A DNA stretch of 64,000 nt from the NCBI GenBank assembly GCA_032622095.1, contig CP136066.1, positions 156,575,152 to 156,639,151 of the forward strand. Direction: 5' to 3'. This document shows, piece after piece, positions 1-11,744 of the stretch (its first letter is position 1; each line of letters opens with the position of its first letter). This stretch comes from Siphonodentalium dalli. Its lineage: Eukaryota; Mollusca; Scaphopoda; Gadilida; Siphonodentaliidae. A model generated the notes under the pieces. That model worked only from the letters and a program-made list of their open reading frames with translations. It had not been told where the DNA came from and did not search any database. The position numbers were made by a program, and so were the translations under genes.

Positions 1-341
1 ATACCCGGTACCTGTAAATTTAATAATAGTATACCCGGTACCTGTAAATGTATGTTTATTTGGATTCCGAGAGTACTGTGAAACACTAGGACAGAAAAAT
101 TTCTTTGGTTCATTTCATTAAATTACGGATCAAAATACTGTTGAAATTATCTAACTTTGTATGTAACAGATGATTTTGTCTATATACATACTTTCCGCTA
201 GTATGGCTAAGCATCCCTAGAACAGCCTAAGACCCCCTAGCCAATGTTTGAGACATACATGAATATGTAGCTAAAGTCAATCATAATCTATCCTTAAAAA
301 TCCCACTGCAGTGGTAGTATGGGGGTTAAACAGAATGCTGG

Positions 342-619
342 TTAAAATGTGTGTCAACTGAACACAGTATGTTACAGCTGCCTGAAATTTTGAGAAAACC
401 ATGTGCCAATGCATTCTTGTATATATGCGAGTCTCCCATAGGGAGCCTCGCATATATAAGACAATACATTGCCCCAACAATATTTAACTTGACTTTGTAA
501 GCCAGTGCATTCTCTTATATATTCAAGGCTCCCTATGGGAGACTTGCATATATAAGAGAATGCACTGGCACAGGATCTTTAATGCTGCACAAGCGCAGCT
601 CCCATCACGAAATGGTTAA
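342..619. mobile_element. Double-hairpin MITE, piggyBac-like, copy 1
   Basis: Two near-palindromic hairpins (404-472 and 501-570) are separated by about 28 bp. The flanks match those at 57575-57838: TGAAATTTTG.GAAAACC on the left, and CAGGATCTT.AATGCTG.AC.AGCGCAGCTCC on the right, ending ATGGTTAA. Each hairpin starts GCC(A/a)(A/g)TGCATTCT and pairs across a CCCATAGGGAG or CCCTATGGGAG apex. The TTAA ends are diverged, especially the left one. Confidence 0.6.
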
Positions 620-736
620 GACATACCACATTAAAATAACTGCATATGATGAACCAACATATATTAATATATTTCTTTCTAAAAACTAACATTAGTGCCT
701 ATTTGGGAACTAATCTGAACTCGATCATGAACATAC

Positions 737-910
737 CAATATGACTTCCTTAACATGATCTGGCTTTTTGAATTCCTTTTCTTTTGTTGTGCCAATTACT
801 TCATAGCAGCCTTCCTTTGGAGGTGGAACAAACGAGCTATCAATAGACTTAGCATCGTCCTCCTCCTCCGCTTCATCAAGTGATGCCCCGACAACACATC
901 TCGACAAATA
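737..910 (-). CDS. AK7: AK7 (adenylate kinase 7), coding exon 2, partial gene
   Basis: An internal exon of 174 bp (58 codons, phase 0 at both ends). On the minus strand it is bounded by a TTTTCAG acceptor just upstream of 910 and a GTATGT donor at 736-731. The translation begins YLSRCVVGASLDEAEEEDD and ends near KKPDHVKEVIL. The CVVGASL(D/E)E block followed by an acidic run and a Lys-Glu-Gly segment is what I recall from the N-terminus of adenylate kinase 7. It joins in frame to the exon at 7818-7910 (…GLNLAK | YLSRCVV…). AK7 is a multidomain nucleoside monophosphate kinase of motile cilia and flagella, with an N-terminal NAD-binding-like part, a C-terminal kinase domain and a Dpy-30 tail. 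None of those downstream domains is in the window, so the gene continues off the left edge. Identification is from remembered family sequence, not a search. Confidence 0.75.
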
Positions 911-1424
911 CTGAAAACCAAAGAAAGATTATGAAATAAATAAATTGATCCACTGGATAGCTGCAACACAATGTGATGAATCTATGTCATCACTGATCAT
1001 AATTGTCAGTGGCGACAGCTAGACTTAATGTATTCCCTCACCTGTAAATATGTTTATAATTATAAGGAGGAGGTCAAGTGGCCAATTTTGAATGGGTATT
1101 TCCATGCAAATCTCCGCAGAAAAATTTGCAGAGTTGTAAATATTTCTGGGTGTGACTTTGAAAACAATACAAATTTATCTGCATGGCCGGTGATAATTTG
1201 TTGGAATTTGTTTCATGAAAAGGTTGATGTATTTATTTTTGAATTGATTTTTCATAAGTAGGCTAAGAGTTAAATATTTATAATTATGTCTGTTTATTCA
1301 GATGCCACATGTTGCCACGACTTTATTATGTGGCCAATTTTCGAGAACTGGTTTAATGATATGGCTGCTTTAATTTTTGTTGTTGTTCTGACTGCATTGA
1401 CTCTAAATTAATTCCAGTATTAAA

Positions 1425-2037
1425 TGGGCTCATTTATATCATGCCATGAATCTGCGCTAGTTTTCCCCATAGAGAATATATTCCACCAGTACAAAACCTG
1501 GGAACTTTTTGATGTTCTGATAGGGTACTGTAAAACACTGAACAAACATATTGTTAAGACTTGTTCCTCAATAAACCACTTCACATTAGGGAAATAGGGG
1601 GTAGTCCCGGCTCAAGATTACATGCTTTTCGGTGACTTTTGTGAGTTGGAACCTTCACCTTTAACACTCTCAGGTGCCTAATAATCGTGATGGTCTGATA
1701 GTGATGTGTGGTGATTCAGGATGAAATAATAATAGTGATGGCAATTTCACTCTATGTCTCAATGCCAAATAATAGTGATTGTCGGGAATTTTCTCAACAA
1801 TTAATAATCGTGCTGACTATTATTAAGCACCTGAGAGTACAGTGTTCAAAGTACCGGTACATTGAGGAACTACATTTGTAAGAAATATATTCCCTGTGTT
1901 ATTTTTTTCAAATTTATAAGGTTCCCTGTCAAAACTTCAAAAAGTTACCAGGTTTTGTACTGGTGTAACATGATCTCTACGGTCAAAGCTAGAAAGTAGA
2001 GTAGAGAATCAATTTCATGGCATGATTATTGGGCTCG
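1425..2037. repeat. Imperfect foldback element
   Basis: The two halves are inverted relative to each other. CAGTACAAAACCTGG then AACTTTTTGA near 1489-1515 is mirrored near 1930-1965. CTCAGGTGCCTAATAATCGTG near 1670 is mirrored by AATAATCGTG...CACCTGAGAG near 1803-1838. CATGCCATGAA near both ends is also inverted. No coding content was seen. It looks like a decayed foldback or MITE in the AK7 intron. Confidence 0.45.
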
Positions 2038-3638
2038 TTTTGTTATCCTGATCACTAGTGCTTCCTCATTTGTTCTTAACGATGTGTGCTGGAATACCTT
2101 TTAGTACATTTTAAATACACTTGTGCACATGAGTTAATGTAGGCATAATATTATATATACCGGTACTGCATGTTAAAAATATTTATAATATTAGTTATTC
2201 TATTTGCCACTGAAATTACCGACCATCTAAGGCTGCAGTGCATGTCCGTAGTGGCACATATAGTGATAATATATATGCTAGCAGGGGGTTTAGGGAGTCT
2301 CTGGACTACTGTATTGGAGTAGGTGGCAATGAATTAAGTCAGTGAATGCATTCCAAACCAGCCCATTTTATCTACAAATTATCAAATAAAGGTAAATAAA
2401 CAACCACTAGTATGCTATCTATATTATTATTACAGGAGATAATTTTTGGCTAACATTTGAAAGCATTCCAAAACCTCAGAAACATGAAATTCAAGCAAAT
2501 TCTAATTTCCTTTGAAATCTCTTTCAAATATTTTTATTACTGGAAGTGGCAAAGTAAATTATACTCATTTTTTTCTTTTAAATTAAATATGTAATTTTAT
2601 TACTCGATAAATTAAAGTTTTAACTAAATTGATAGGTATTTAACTAGGATGACTTATTTTAACTTGTATAAAATTCATATGATATTGATAATGTGTAGGC
2701 CTAGTGTTTAATTTATATATGTTATGTATTAGTTTTACAGTTGTAAAATGTTATTACCTCTGACTTTTAAATAAAATTTATCTTATCTTATGACTATTAC
2801 TAACATGTGCTATATTCTTTGCAATATTATTGATAATTTATGCTATTTACATGTATGAGCCGTCCAGCACAAATATAATTTCTCTCCCACAGTTTGTCAC
2901 TTTTGTCCTGCAGTGTAGCCCAGTTTGACAGTGTCATGTCCCAAGAGCCAACTTAAGACCAGTCCAAGTTCATGACATAACAACAAATTTGAATTTTATA
3001 ATTTTTTATAAAATTTGTAAAAAGTAATTTCCAGATTTTGTCGAGTTGCAGCTCTTGCATAAAACATACCGACTGGCGAGTATAATCTGCAGGTGGGGTA
3101 CATATCCAAAACAAACTTGTTTTGTCTATCATACCCCCTTTGAGCTACATTTTAATGTGATTTACACATCTCATTAAATTTTGGACACTCGCACGAAAAA
3201 GTGAGATAGCAATTGACTTTCGTCAATTGGGTACCACTATCAAGTCTACAAAGAAACTGTAACATCGTAATGTTTTATACATAGCTGCACACTGTGTGCA
3301 TTCCTGACCCTGTATACATAAATGCACACCAGTCTCATGTAATGCCATGTGACAAGGGTCATTGTCATAGTATTTTCTACATAAAATTTATAAATACACA
3401 CGTGTTGTTCATATTTGTGACTATAAATATGTAAGTTCATGTTGTTCCGTTCACCGATAAAATAACAATGTGCACAGTTCTTTCGGTCCCTGTTTAATCT
3501 AAATTATATGACCGATGATCAATTTTATCACAGTTTCGTCCTAGTGCAAGTTGTGCTAAAACTAAAAGAAATTGATGCCTTTATCAGAACTTTGGAAGAA
3601 AAATAGTTTCGAATTGAAGCAGACAGCAATTATTTACG

Positions 3639-4456
3639 GATCAGGGCCAACTCGCCCCAGAGCCAACTCGGTCCAGACATTTTCTGGGGCGAGCTGACCC
3701 AGCTTTTATGGCCGAGTTGGCCCGGGAATTGAATTTGTGTTAAGTTAATATATATTTATATGTACATTAATTTCTTAAATTCAGGCGATGATATATTTCA
3801 GAGTTTTGTCCATCAATTTTGAAATTTAGACTACTTTAGGCACATTTGTTTACAAAGATAATAGCCAGTAATCACATTAAATTAGTCGGTTTGAATGAGA
3901 AACCAGCGAATTAATAAATAACAATAATGAACTGATTTCACATTCCGAACATTAAATTTTCTCTTATTCTCTCTGAGTTCATCTCACTATCTCTGGGTTA
4001 ATTTTTGGAAATCCTTAGAATAGAAGCCATTATTGTTCCCATTCCTATTCCTATCAGTATCAAAACAATATATTATACACAGGTTGTGCAAATTACACAT
4101 GCAGTAACCAGTCGGCTAATCACACCTGATCACACTTCAGATAATATATAAAGCAGTGCAATGATTATCTGACATATCATATCATGTTATGGTCGCTCGA
4201 CGGGAAGATCCGTAGAACACGAATGGACAGTGGCTATGTATGTCCCAGAATTTGGCAGAAAGAAACAATGTTCAACAACAGTGAAAAAAACAAGAGAAAA
4301 AGACAAAGAAGACAAAAAAACAACATTATGTCTAGAACATTTTCATCAATTTCATGTACCGGTATTATCCCTTGGGCCGAGCCAGCTCGGGTCGACCTGG
4401 CCCAGTTCGACTGGACCTAGTTGGCCCTGAATTCTGGAACGAGTTGGCCCATTTCC
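3639..4456. mobile_element. DNA transposon relic with GGGCCAACTCG termini
   Basis: The left end carries GGGCCAACTCG-CCCCAGA then GCCAACTCGGTCCAG. The right end carries the inverted counterpart (GGGCCAACTCGTTCCAGA then GGGCCAACTAGGTCCAG on the minus strand). The element is bracketed by the direct repeat ATTATTTACG at 3629-3638 and 4457-4466, a plausible 9-10 bp target duplication. The 818-bp interior has two overlapping short open frames near 4184-4430 with no recognisable domain. A 9-10 bp duplication would suit a Mutator-like element, but the family is not established. Confidence 0.5.
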
Positions 4457-4526
4457 ATTATTTACGTCAACATTTCAATCTCTCGCCAACTGAGACTGGT
4501 GTGCATTTATGAATACATAACTGCAC

Positions 4527-4625
4527 ATGGTGCAGGGGGGGGGGTCATCCACTTTTTTCCATACAGTAGGCCTGGGTGGGTGGGTGGTTCAGCTGCGTCA
4601 CTTTTTTCCTGAGTGGTCGCAATTT
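4527..4625 (+). repeat. Poly-G / GGGTGGGTGGG dispersed repeat
   Basis: A run of about ten G followed by TCATCCACTTTTTTCC, then CCTGGGTGGGTGGGTGGTTCA and more CxxTTTTTTCC words. The same G-run, T-rich and GGGTGGGTGGG layout recurs at 11343-11450, 11745-11900 and 28228-28300. It is a dispersed non-coding repeat with quadruplex-forming potential. Confidence 0.5.
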
Positions 4626-5369
4626 TTTCCTCTTACAACATGTTCAGCATCATTGTTAAGGTGTGTATGACACTTAGGGCAGTGCTTAGGGGGGTAGTTA
4701 GTGTGGATATTGGCATGATGCTTCTCAGAAATCCAGATTACGAACCAACTCTCAGGAATTTGTCTTTTACATCCGATCACATTGCCATGTACCAATTGAT
4801 GCTACTGGTTCCAGATGAAAATGAACAGTTATGTAGCACATGAATAAACTTTAATGTAAATAAAATGAAAAAAGCTATGCATTTATAGCATTAATATTTA
4901 CTCATTATACCGGTACCTGATCAGACAGACATAATTAGAGGCAAAAACATGGAAACCTCATCATGCTAGAAATTATTGAATCCTATTTAAAGCAACATCC
5001 AGTGTTGATTTCTGTTTGTTTCATTTAGTTGTATTTATTGTTTGGTTATGAACACACAATTAAATTTCACATCAAAGCCATATGGATGCTTGATAAATCT
5101 GTTAAAAGCCATGGTGTGAGATGGTATAAGATTTTGTGGATCCAGTATTATTTAGCATAAATGTTTTGCCAAAATTGATATTTTATTATTTTGATAAAGT
5201 CCCCCCCCCCCCTCCACCCCCTGCATGGTGTGCATTTATGTATAAAACGTTACGCGCGACAACGACCAAATCAGCGACAGTCACAGTGACTCGACTATTC
5301 ACTCGAGTCGGTTCGAACTTAGAAATACTCAAACAGAAGTTAGATTAATTTAAGATTAGAATTAGACAG
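4626..5369. other. AK7 intron sequence, no gene seen
   Basis: AT-rich intronic DNA with a 10-C run near 5202-5211 (extended by CTCC and ACCCCC). Overlapping open frames on both strands near 4598-4843 have no recognisable domain. Confidence 0.4.
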
Positions 5370-7610
5370 ATCGGGCACAGGTGCCTAATGAGCTAAATAG
5401 CTCATTTGAGCTCACATAGCTAAATCGAGCTAAAATTTTAATGTGATTTAACTTTATATTATTATTTTAAGTCCATTTCCTCAGTTCAACGCGTACATCA
5501 AATTATCGCATTGCGAATTTATTTCTACTGGACCAACCTAGTATTGAGCTTCACAAATACATTGTGTGCTCATCTACTCACAACAGTCTTGATATCTTTT
5601 ACGTAACATTTGCTTAAGGATTTATCAATATGTTTTCATTAAAATTCGTGAGAGAAAATAGTTTTAATTGACTTTTCAGTCGGCAAATCGTGCTGTGTCA
5701 GATTCACTCCACTATGTCTAACTCTAAGCTTATCCTAAGATAAAATGAAACAAACGTTCTGATTGGCTGCTCAAAACAGGCTCTGTCTATGTGTTTATAA
5801 GCATGATTTTAATTGAATTTCACTGGTTGGAAGATACGGAAAGCCATGCGCTTTTACCACATCGACACAATAGAACTATTAGAAGACACAGTAAATGATG
5901 CGTAAAATATGAATGTACTGACCACTCGCGCTTCCGTATTTTTTTCTTCTCTTTAAGTTAATGGCAGATCAGTGTACGTTCGGCAAACGATTTATCGTGA
6001 ATCGATGCCCGTGGCCGTGGTTTATCCAGTCGGACAAGACATTGTAACCTTGTGTCCTTAACCTTCAGAAATATATTCCAGGTAAATTAATATGCAGAAG
6101 CGGCAGTTTTATAAACACAATTCGTAAGTTCAAAAAGAAGTTTAATCATTCTCCTAAAAGTGTTAATCAAATTGCCTTTGATCACGCCACTGCTGTTTTA
6201 ATTACTTGTACTAGTTGTAGTAAGTTGTAATAATGAAGTTGTATCATGTATGGAACTTCAATTGGAAGGAGTTTCTGTGAAGCTTGACATGGGGTCTGAC
6301 TCTAACAAATGAATGTAAATTCGCAATGCGATAATTTTATGCGGCTTCTAGACGTTTCGTACCATGGTCGTTTCGTACCTGGACGTTTCGTACCATCTGG
6401 TCGTTTCGTACCATATTTTTTGGTCGTTTCGTACCGCATTGTTTGGTCGTTTCGTACCATGTAGAAAATCAATTGGTCGTTTCGTACCGTGTGTTGTTCC
6501 ATGTTGGGAATGGGGGAAAACAGTATTAATTTCATACTTTATTCTTTATTTTAAAATAACAATAACATATTAACATTAACAACATTATTTTGAAATCAAT
6601 TTGCACGGTTCGAAAATCAAATCTTGTTCGGCGCTCAGGAATCTCGGAGCCTTTTTCGATACAAGGATGTCAATGAATTCTATGGTTTCAAACTTAGTGA
6701 GAACATGTTGTTTTTATCTTATAACTATACGCAGAGTCCGTTGCTATCTTACACATAGTACAATTAAGCATGCCGTGATCTCCTTGGTGTTAGCCCGTAT
6801 AGACAGCCTTAATTCCACCATGACACACCTCACGAAGGAAAACAGTTTTGAACATGCCTTCAAAAGACCACTGGTGGAGATGCCGCCGTTTTCGTAGTTA
6901 CTCCACAAGCAGAATAGTTGCGCCTGGTTCTCCCGATACTGGAGTCTTTGGTACCTTTTATTTTTTTTTTCACCAACCAACTTTACTGTCATGTCTGTCG
7001 TCAGACATGGTTGTGAGATGAATGATGAAATGATGGGGGATCTCATGTTACTTATAGGATTCCAACAAAAACAACTCACGAAAAGGTGTGATCAAGAAGC
7101 CAGGTGGTAATTAGTGGTAATCAGTAAGAGCTCACCTCTTGTTTATACAGCGTGATTAGTATTAACACTTGTTGTAAAAACATCTCATAAGATCTTTCCC
7201 GCAGTCAATCAGATGAATACTATTGTCAGCGTGATTGTTATTCACATTCGATGCAAGCAAATCTCATAATATCTTTCGCCGCATTCCAAAACATGAATAA
7301 TTATACATACATAAATATAAATATATATATAAAATACCGTGTTTTCCACATTTCCAACACACGGTAGTAGGTACGAAACGACCAATTGATTTTCTACATG
7401 GTACGAAACGACCAAAGAATGCGGTACGAAACGACCAAACAATATGGTACGAAACGACCAGATGGTACGAAACGACCAAGTACGAAACGACCACGGTACG
7501 AAACGTCCTGTACCCTTTTATGCATGTGTTGAACTGAGGAAATGGACTTAAATCACATTAAATATTTAGCTTGTTGTTATTTAGCTCATTTGGCACCTGT
7601 GCCCGACCTG
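5370..7610. mobile_element. Foldback element with inverted arrays of a 14-bp motif
   Basis: The outer arms are inverted. CGGGCACAGGTGCC, GAGCTAAATA, TTTAATGTGATTTAA and AAGTCCATTTCCTCAGTTCAA at 5373-5490 are mirrored at 7520-7605. Inside each arm are about seven copies of GGTCGTTTCGTACC (plus orientation 6354-6490, minus orientation 7370-7507), separated by spacers that also match between arms. The interior (6500-7365) has no convincing gene. The left arm is split by a nested insertion at 5500-6337. Confidence 0.65.
5500..6337. mobile_element. Nested MITE inside the foldback left arm
   Basis: The terminal inverted repeats are about 22 bp, built on AATTATCGCATTGCGAATTT at 5501-5520 and its reverse complement at 6317-6336. 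The element separates the outer arm (TTCAACGCG at 5486) from the 14-bp array (from 6350) that sits next to it in the right arm, so it inserted after the foldback formed. No coding capacity was seen. Confidence 0.5.
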
Positions 7611-7817
7611 TTACTAACACTAGTAACACTAGTATTAACACTCAGTAACACTATTAACAGTAACAGTGTTAGTGTTACTGTTAGTCACTTACTGTGACTT
7701 AGTAACTTAGTGTTAGAATAGAACTTACTTAGATTTTTATCATTTTAGAAGGCAAATAATATCAATTTTTATCATAGTAATACTATCATTATCAACTATG
7801 TCTAGCCGAGACCTCAC

Positions 7818-7910
7818 CTTCGCTAGATTTAGCCCTTGAAATTGGTCGATATGATTGACAAACATTCGCTTGCTTTTGATTTTCTCGCCTTCATCTTGAC
7901 TGCTCGCCAT
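7818..7910 (-). CDS. AK7: AK7 first coding exon with start codon
   Basis: ATG at 7910-7908 (context AAATCATGG) opens a 31-codon exon ending ...GLNLAK before a GTGAGG donor at 7817-7812. The translation starts MASSQDEGEKIKSKRMF and contains VNHID; the equivalent segment in vertebrate AK7 is a short hydrophobic strand followed by N-x-(I/V)-D. An upstream in-frame stretch reaches back to 7931 but offers no ATG, so 7910 is the natural start. The exon ends in phase 0 and joins exon 2 (910-737) across a 6.9 kb intron filled with repeats. An RFX X-box-like palindrome sits 33 bp upstream of the ATG. The gene is divergent from ATG2 (30093, plus strand), with 22 kb of transposon-derived DNA between the starts. 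Confidence 0.75.
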
Positions 7911-7942
7911 GATTTTCAATTTGAGTGACACTGCGTCCTCTT

Positions 7943-7955
7943 GTTGCTGTGCAAC
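7943..7955 (-). promoter_or_regulatory. X-box-like RFX site upstream of AK7
   Basis: On the minus strand this reads GTTGCACAGCAAC: two inverted half sites (GTTGC and GCAAC) with three bases between. It fits the RFX X-box form GTNRCC-N(1)-RGYAAC with one mismatch. It lies 33 bp upstream of the AK7 ATG. A further GCAAC half site lies just upstream (GTTGCTAAAT on the plus strand near 7967). RFX factors drive ciliary genes, and AK7 is one. Function here is inferred. Confidence 0.5.
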
Positions 7956-8059
7956 CCTTATATCCGGTTGCTAAATAAATCTGACTCGGAATGGGAGTCG
8001 AAACTCTGAGGCTGTAACATCCGGAAAGGTACCTTCACTCATAGGCGCGCACAAGGAGT

Positions 8060-8636
8060 TATTGACCTAAAAATGCTAACATTCTTTATCAACATCGCAA
8101 AAGACCATAACACTGCGGAGTATGAATTAGCATTAAGACAAGTATTGATTAAAGATAACAACAGCAACAGCTGGTTCGTAGTCATAAGAAATATAATCCA
8201 TAAATATGATCTACCCGACCCACTGTTAATAATGCATACTACCATTAATAAATCAAAAGTAGAGAAATATAAAGCAATGTGTAAAAAAAAACAAGTCCAT
8301 CAATACTGGCACATGCAAAATGATCGCGAGTATGAGTCTAAAAACAGAACCACACTAAGTATGGATAAAGCTACAAAATGACTCCACCAATACACCACAT
8401 CTAGTATGGGAAGCATCAAAACACTCGCATGTGGCATCAATAAAGGCAGTTATTAAAGTGTGGCTCATGACTGATACCTACCTATTACAATCAAATATGA
8501 TTAAATACAGACTGAACTTAACAAACAATATATGCCCAGTTTGCCAAACTGAAACTGAGGACAGATTGCACTTCATTGCCAAATGCCCATCATACTCCAT
8601 GCAAAGAAGCAAATATATGAGCAAAATAGAACCACA
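8060..8636 (+). pseudogene. Non-LTR retrotransposon C-terminal fragment
   Basis: Two adjoining frames (8073-8381 and 8431-8715) read as the C-terminal tail of a LINE ORF2. The second frame carries a CCHC-type knuckle, CPVCQTETEDRLHFIAKCP (C-x2-C, then H and C), preceded by a TDTYLLQSN.IKYRLN segment typical of this tail. A frameshift near 8381-8430 breaks the reading frame. The fragment runs directly into the inverted-repeat arm that begins at 8637. Endonuclease and RT cores are absent here. Confidence 0.6.
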
Positions 8637-10050
8637 GTGGATCAACGGACACGAACCAAAACCTGAAGTCGTAGATTTCGAGGTGGAGAAATATCTGTCG
8701 ACAAATATTTGTTGACATTTTTTGACGTTTTTTTGGGAAAATAAACGCTTGGATACCATATCTGACCAACTGAAGGTGAGTGAATATTTCTTCGCTAATG
8801 TTCGGACACCGACGATCAATTTAAGTCAGTTGCCATTGTTCGATCGCGGGAAAAAGGTGATTTAATCATCGCCGCGAGACGATTTCTTCCCCAAAATATC
8901 CCAGAAAATCATACTTTTCACATTCATCGCAGACAACTGTCGCAACAACCTATACACCGATCGAAAGGCCTGTTCTCCCCCCACAAATGCATATTTTGAG
9001 TATTTTCACGGACTGTCTCAAAATTCCAAATTTCATCTTTTGATGTAGGTACCCACCTCGAAAATACTGTCCGGTTAGTCCCGAAAAATTTAATCATTAG
9101 TTGTAAAAAATCTGTCCGCTTAGTCGTGATTTTGCTGAGGTCTGCCATCTTCAATTTCTGGTCGAAAAAGCAATTTTGCCGCAGATGATGGGCGTTTCAT
9201 TTGACCTTTGCGTGGCCACAATGGTTCTGGGTGTTCATAATGTTGTATATGTCTCCTGGTACAACATAACATCCAGGCGGTGACTTATATATATAACTGA
9301 ACTGTAACCTGTAACTGAAATCCAACTACGAAGTACATGTTTGGTAAACATATAACTTTTGATGTATGTCATATTGTTAACTCTGACTTGTCATCACTCT
9401 CGGAAGGCCGACATAAAAAAAAATGATTTACATCCAACTTTTTTCAGAAAAATGCAGCGGTGTGCCGATTTTTAGCCTTTATATTTGATTATACACTCGC
9501 AACGAGTTGTTGCCCACAACTTGTGGGGTTATACAGGAAGCAGCTTGTTCATCCTTTCGTGGATGCAATTTTCCGAGTTTTTATTCCTAAGTTTTGCGGT
9601 CATTTGTTTTTTTGGCTTGGCATATATATATTTAGTACCATGGGAACATGCGAACATATATGATTATGAAATATGTCAGACATTTTTGTGTGGAGTTATA
9701 TGACATTTTTCGACTTAGAAAATTATTGTTTTCAATATTCAGCAATGGTTAAAACAATAATGAGGAGGGGACTAAAACATACAGTCGGAGGGGTGTACAG
9801 CTATATATGTTACTAATATTAGCTTAAGTTCAAGTCCACTAAGCGATATTATTTTATAATTCCAGGTGCTACTGACGAGAGGATCGCATGCCTGCCTTCA
9901 TATATGTAACCACTGTGAGGCAATGGCTTGCGGCTTCGCTGAGGCAATCGACGATGGGATTTTACAACACCCGAATGAATGTTTGAAAATAAAATTATAT
10001 TGAAAATAATTTTTTTTTTTTTTATTTATAATAAAATACTATACAATACT

Positions 10051-11216
10051 TAGTCCAAGTCTTCTTGTACTAAAACCAGCTAAGATATTGGGATGGCGAT
10101 GCTGGCGTTTAGTCCAAGCCCGCTTGCATACCAATCCTACCACATGAGTTACGCCCACGATCTGTGGCGGGAATTTGTGGTGTATTTTACTCGATTTACC
10201 TAGCAAATCAATACATGATGCTATATACATCGGAAAGGCTTACATCTAATGGTCATAATGGTGTATAATAATCTAACTTTAATGTTAAATTACACATAGA
10301 ATATTCCGGTTGATTTCCACAAACATCGATTTGTTTCTCTGTTTGTTTACGTTTTAACCGAAAGCCGAAGTGGTCCGAATAAGTTCGGCATAATCCGCTG
10401 TTTGTTCTGGGAATTCTACTTTCCGTTTCTATATATAGCGCGGGTTTTCCGAACAAAAATGGCGAAAACCGATCGCCCGAAAGTCCAGTTTTCTATGTGC
10501 TTTCAGAACAATTCCCGCACTAAAAACTTAATGACATAATGGAGGATCAGAACGGTAGTTTTGTTGACAATTATCGCAAGCAACTTGTCAAAATTGGAGC
10601 AAATTAGATCTCTTGTGTCTGACTTGCCATGCGTGTGGTGTGCATTTTGACATCTGTGTTGATAAAATAATCGGAGAACCGAATCACACAGTTTCGAAAT
10701 ATAGTTCTTCCGTTTTAGTGGGACTTTTCAAACTTAAGGTTCATTTATTTAGTGTATTACATTTATATCTCCAATGTTTAATTAATCTATTTATTATTTT
10801 ATTTATGGACACACATAATTACGATTACAATGGAGAATTCATCGTAATTTGCGTTGTTGTCCAAAATCTACGGAATATTTTCAACGGAAAATGCCGAACA
10901 CAGTTCGCGAGGTCAACCGAGTTCGCATACTTTTAAAAAATTGTAAACATTGAGGTAAATGTCTCTTTTCGCATTAAATTACCGTTTTAAATTCACAACT
11001 GATGTGGGTTTCAGATAAAATAGCATGTCTTCTGCGGAAAATATCCGTTTATTGTCGCAATTGTGATATTTTATTTCATATAATTGTGGTTTTATTTGAG
11101 CGGGTCACTAACGCTTAAGCCGTGTCATAAGCGAGCATATAGGGCGGTCTTGGACTAAACGCCAGCATCGCCATCCCAATATCTTAGCTGGTTTTAGTAC
11201 AAGAAGACTTGGACTA
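10051..11216. mobile_element. MULE-like MITE with 68-bp TIRs and 9-bp TSD
   Basis: 10051-10118 and 11149-11216 form a perfect 68-bp terminal inverted repeat beginning TAGTCCAAGTCTTCTTGTAC, with TAGTCCAAG recurring at the inner edge of the TIR. The element is flanked by the 9-bp direct repeat TACAATACT (10042-10050 and 11217-11225). Long TIRs plus a 9-bp duplication fit Mutator-like elements. The 1,166-bp body contains one open frame of 107 codons (10613-10936) of unrecognised, probably spurious sequence. The perfect TIRs argue for recent insertion. Confidence 0.75.
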
Positions 11217-11342
11217 TACAATACTATACTATACAATACTATACGAAATATTGGTACTCTCGGTTGATATAGAGAATAGAAACATCATCAGGAAAACTCC
11301 AGTGTTCTTTCGAGTTGTTGTATTCTTAATCCCACCTTGGCC

Positions 11343-11450
11343 AGGGGGGGGGGGGGGTGAAAAAAAAATTCCGGCACGTATGCCGGGGTGGGTGGGTGGT
11401 CAAAGCCACCAACAAGCAATTTTTTCCGCAACTAAAAAAAAAAATCCTGC
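11343..11450 (+). repeat. Poly-G / GGGTGGGTGGG dispersed repeat, copy 2
   Basis: An approximately 12-G tract, then T/A-rich words and GGGGTGGGTGGGTGGTCAAAG, ending in AATTTTTTCCGC. Same layout as the copy at 4527. Confidence 0.5.
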
Positions 11451-11744
11451 TTGTTTTTTAGTGTTTTGGCAATGAGTTGGGCTTCAAACCCACTTTGAAT
11501 GAGAGAAATAATGTACTTCTAACTGTAAACTGACTGCAGGCAGTTATCGTGTTGTATTTTGTTGCAAATTTTGAAATCCAAGATGGCCGCTGGCAGCCAT
11601 GTTTTTTTGGCCGAATGACCTCAAAATGACTCATTCCTATTTACATGCCCATGTTAACATCCATGATAAATAGTATGCACAGAAATTCATATACAGCTGT
11701 TTACAGTGAATTTCCCCCCGCAAATCTTTGTTTTAGTGTTAAAA

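Larger units (their letters stand above)
911..7817 (-). other. AK7 intron 1, repeat-filled
   Basis: A 6.9 kb intron between two phase-compatible AK7 exons. It contains the imperfect foldback at 1425-2037, AT-rich unique-looking sequence at 2040-3630, an element with a 10-bp target duplication at 3639-4456, a poly-G repeat at 4527-4620, unrecognised sequence at 4620-5370, and the nested inverted-array element at 5370-7610. 7610-7735 is low-complexity DNA built from GTAACACTA-like words. I see no exon between 911 and 7817, and the short open frames there show no recognisable domain. Confidence 0.6.

Noticed and set aside
6354-7507. Regularly spaced GGTCGTTTCGTACC repeats, CRISPR-like at first sight
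   Set aside because: Eukaryotic context, spacers not unique (they match between arms), and arrays inverted at the two ends of a foldback element.
8478-8819. 113-codon minus-strand frame, with similar frame at 13990-14406
   Set aside because: Shadow of the LINE tail and of the inverted arms; no domain.
10613-10936. 107-codon open frame inside the MULE-like MITE
   Set aside because: No recognisable domain, hydrophobic AT-rich composition, and no MULE transposase motifs.
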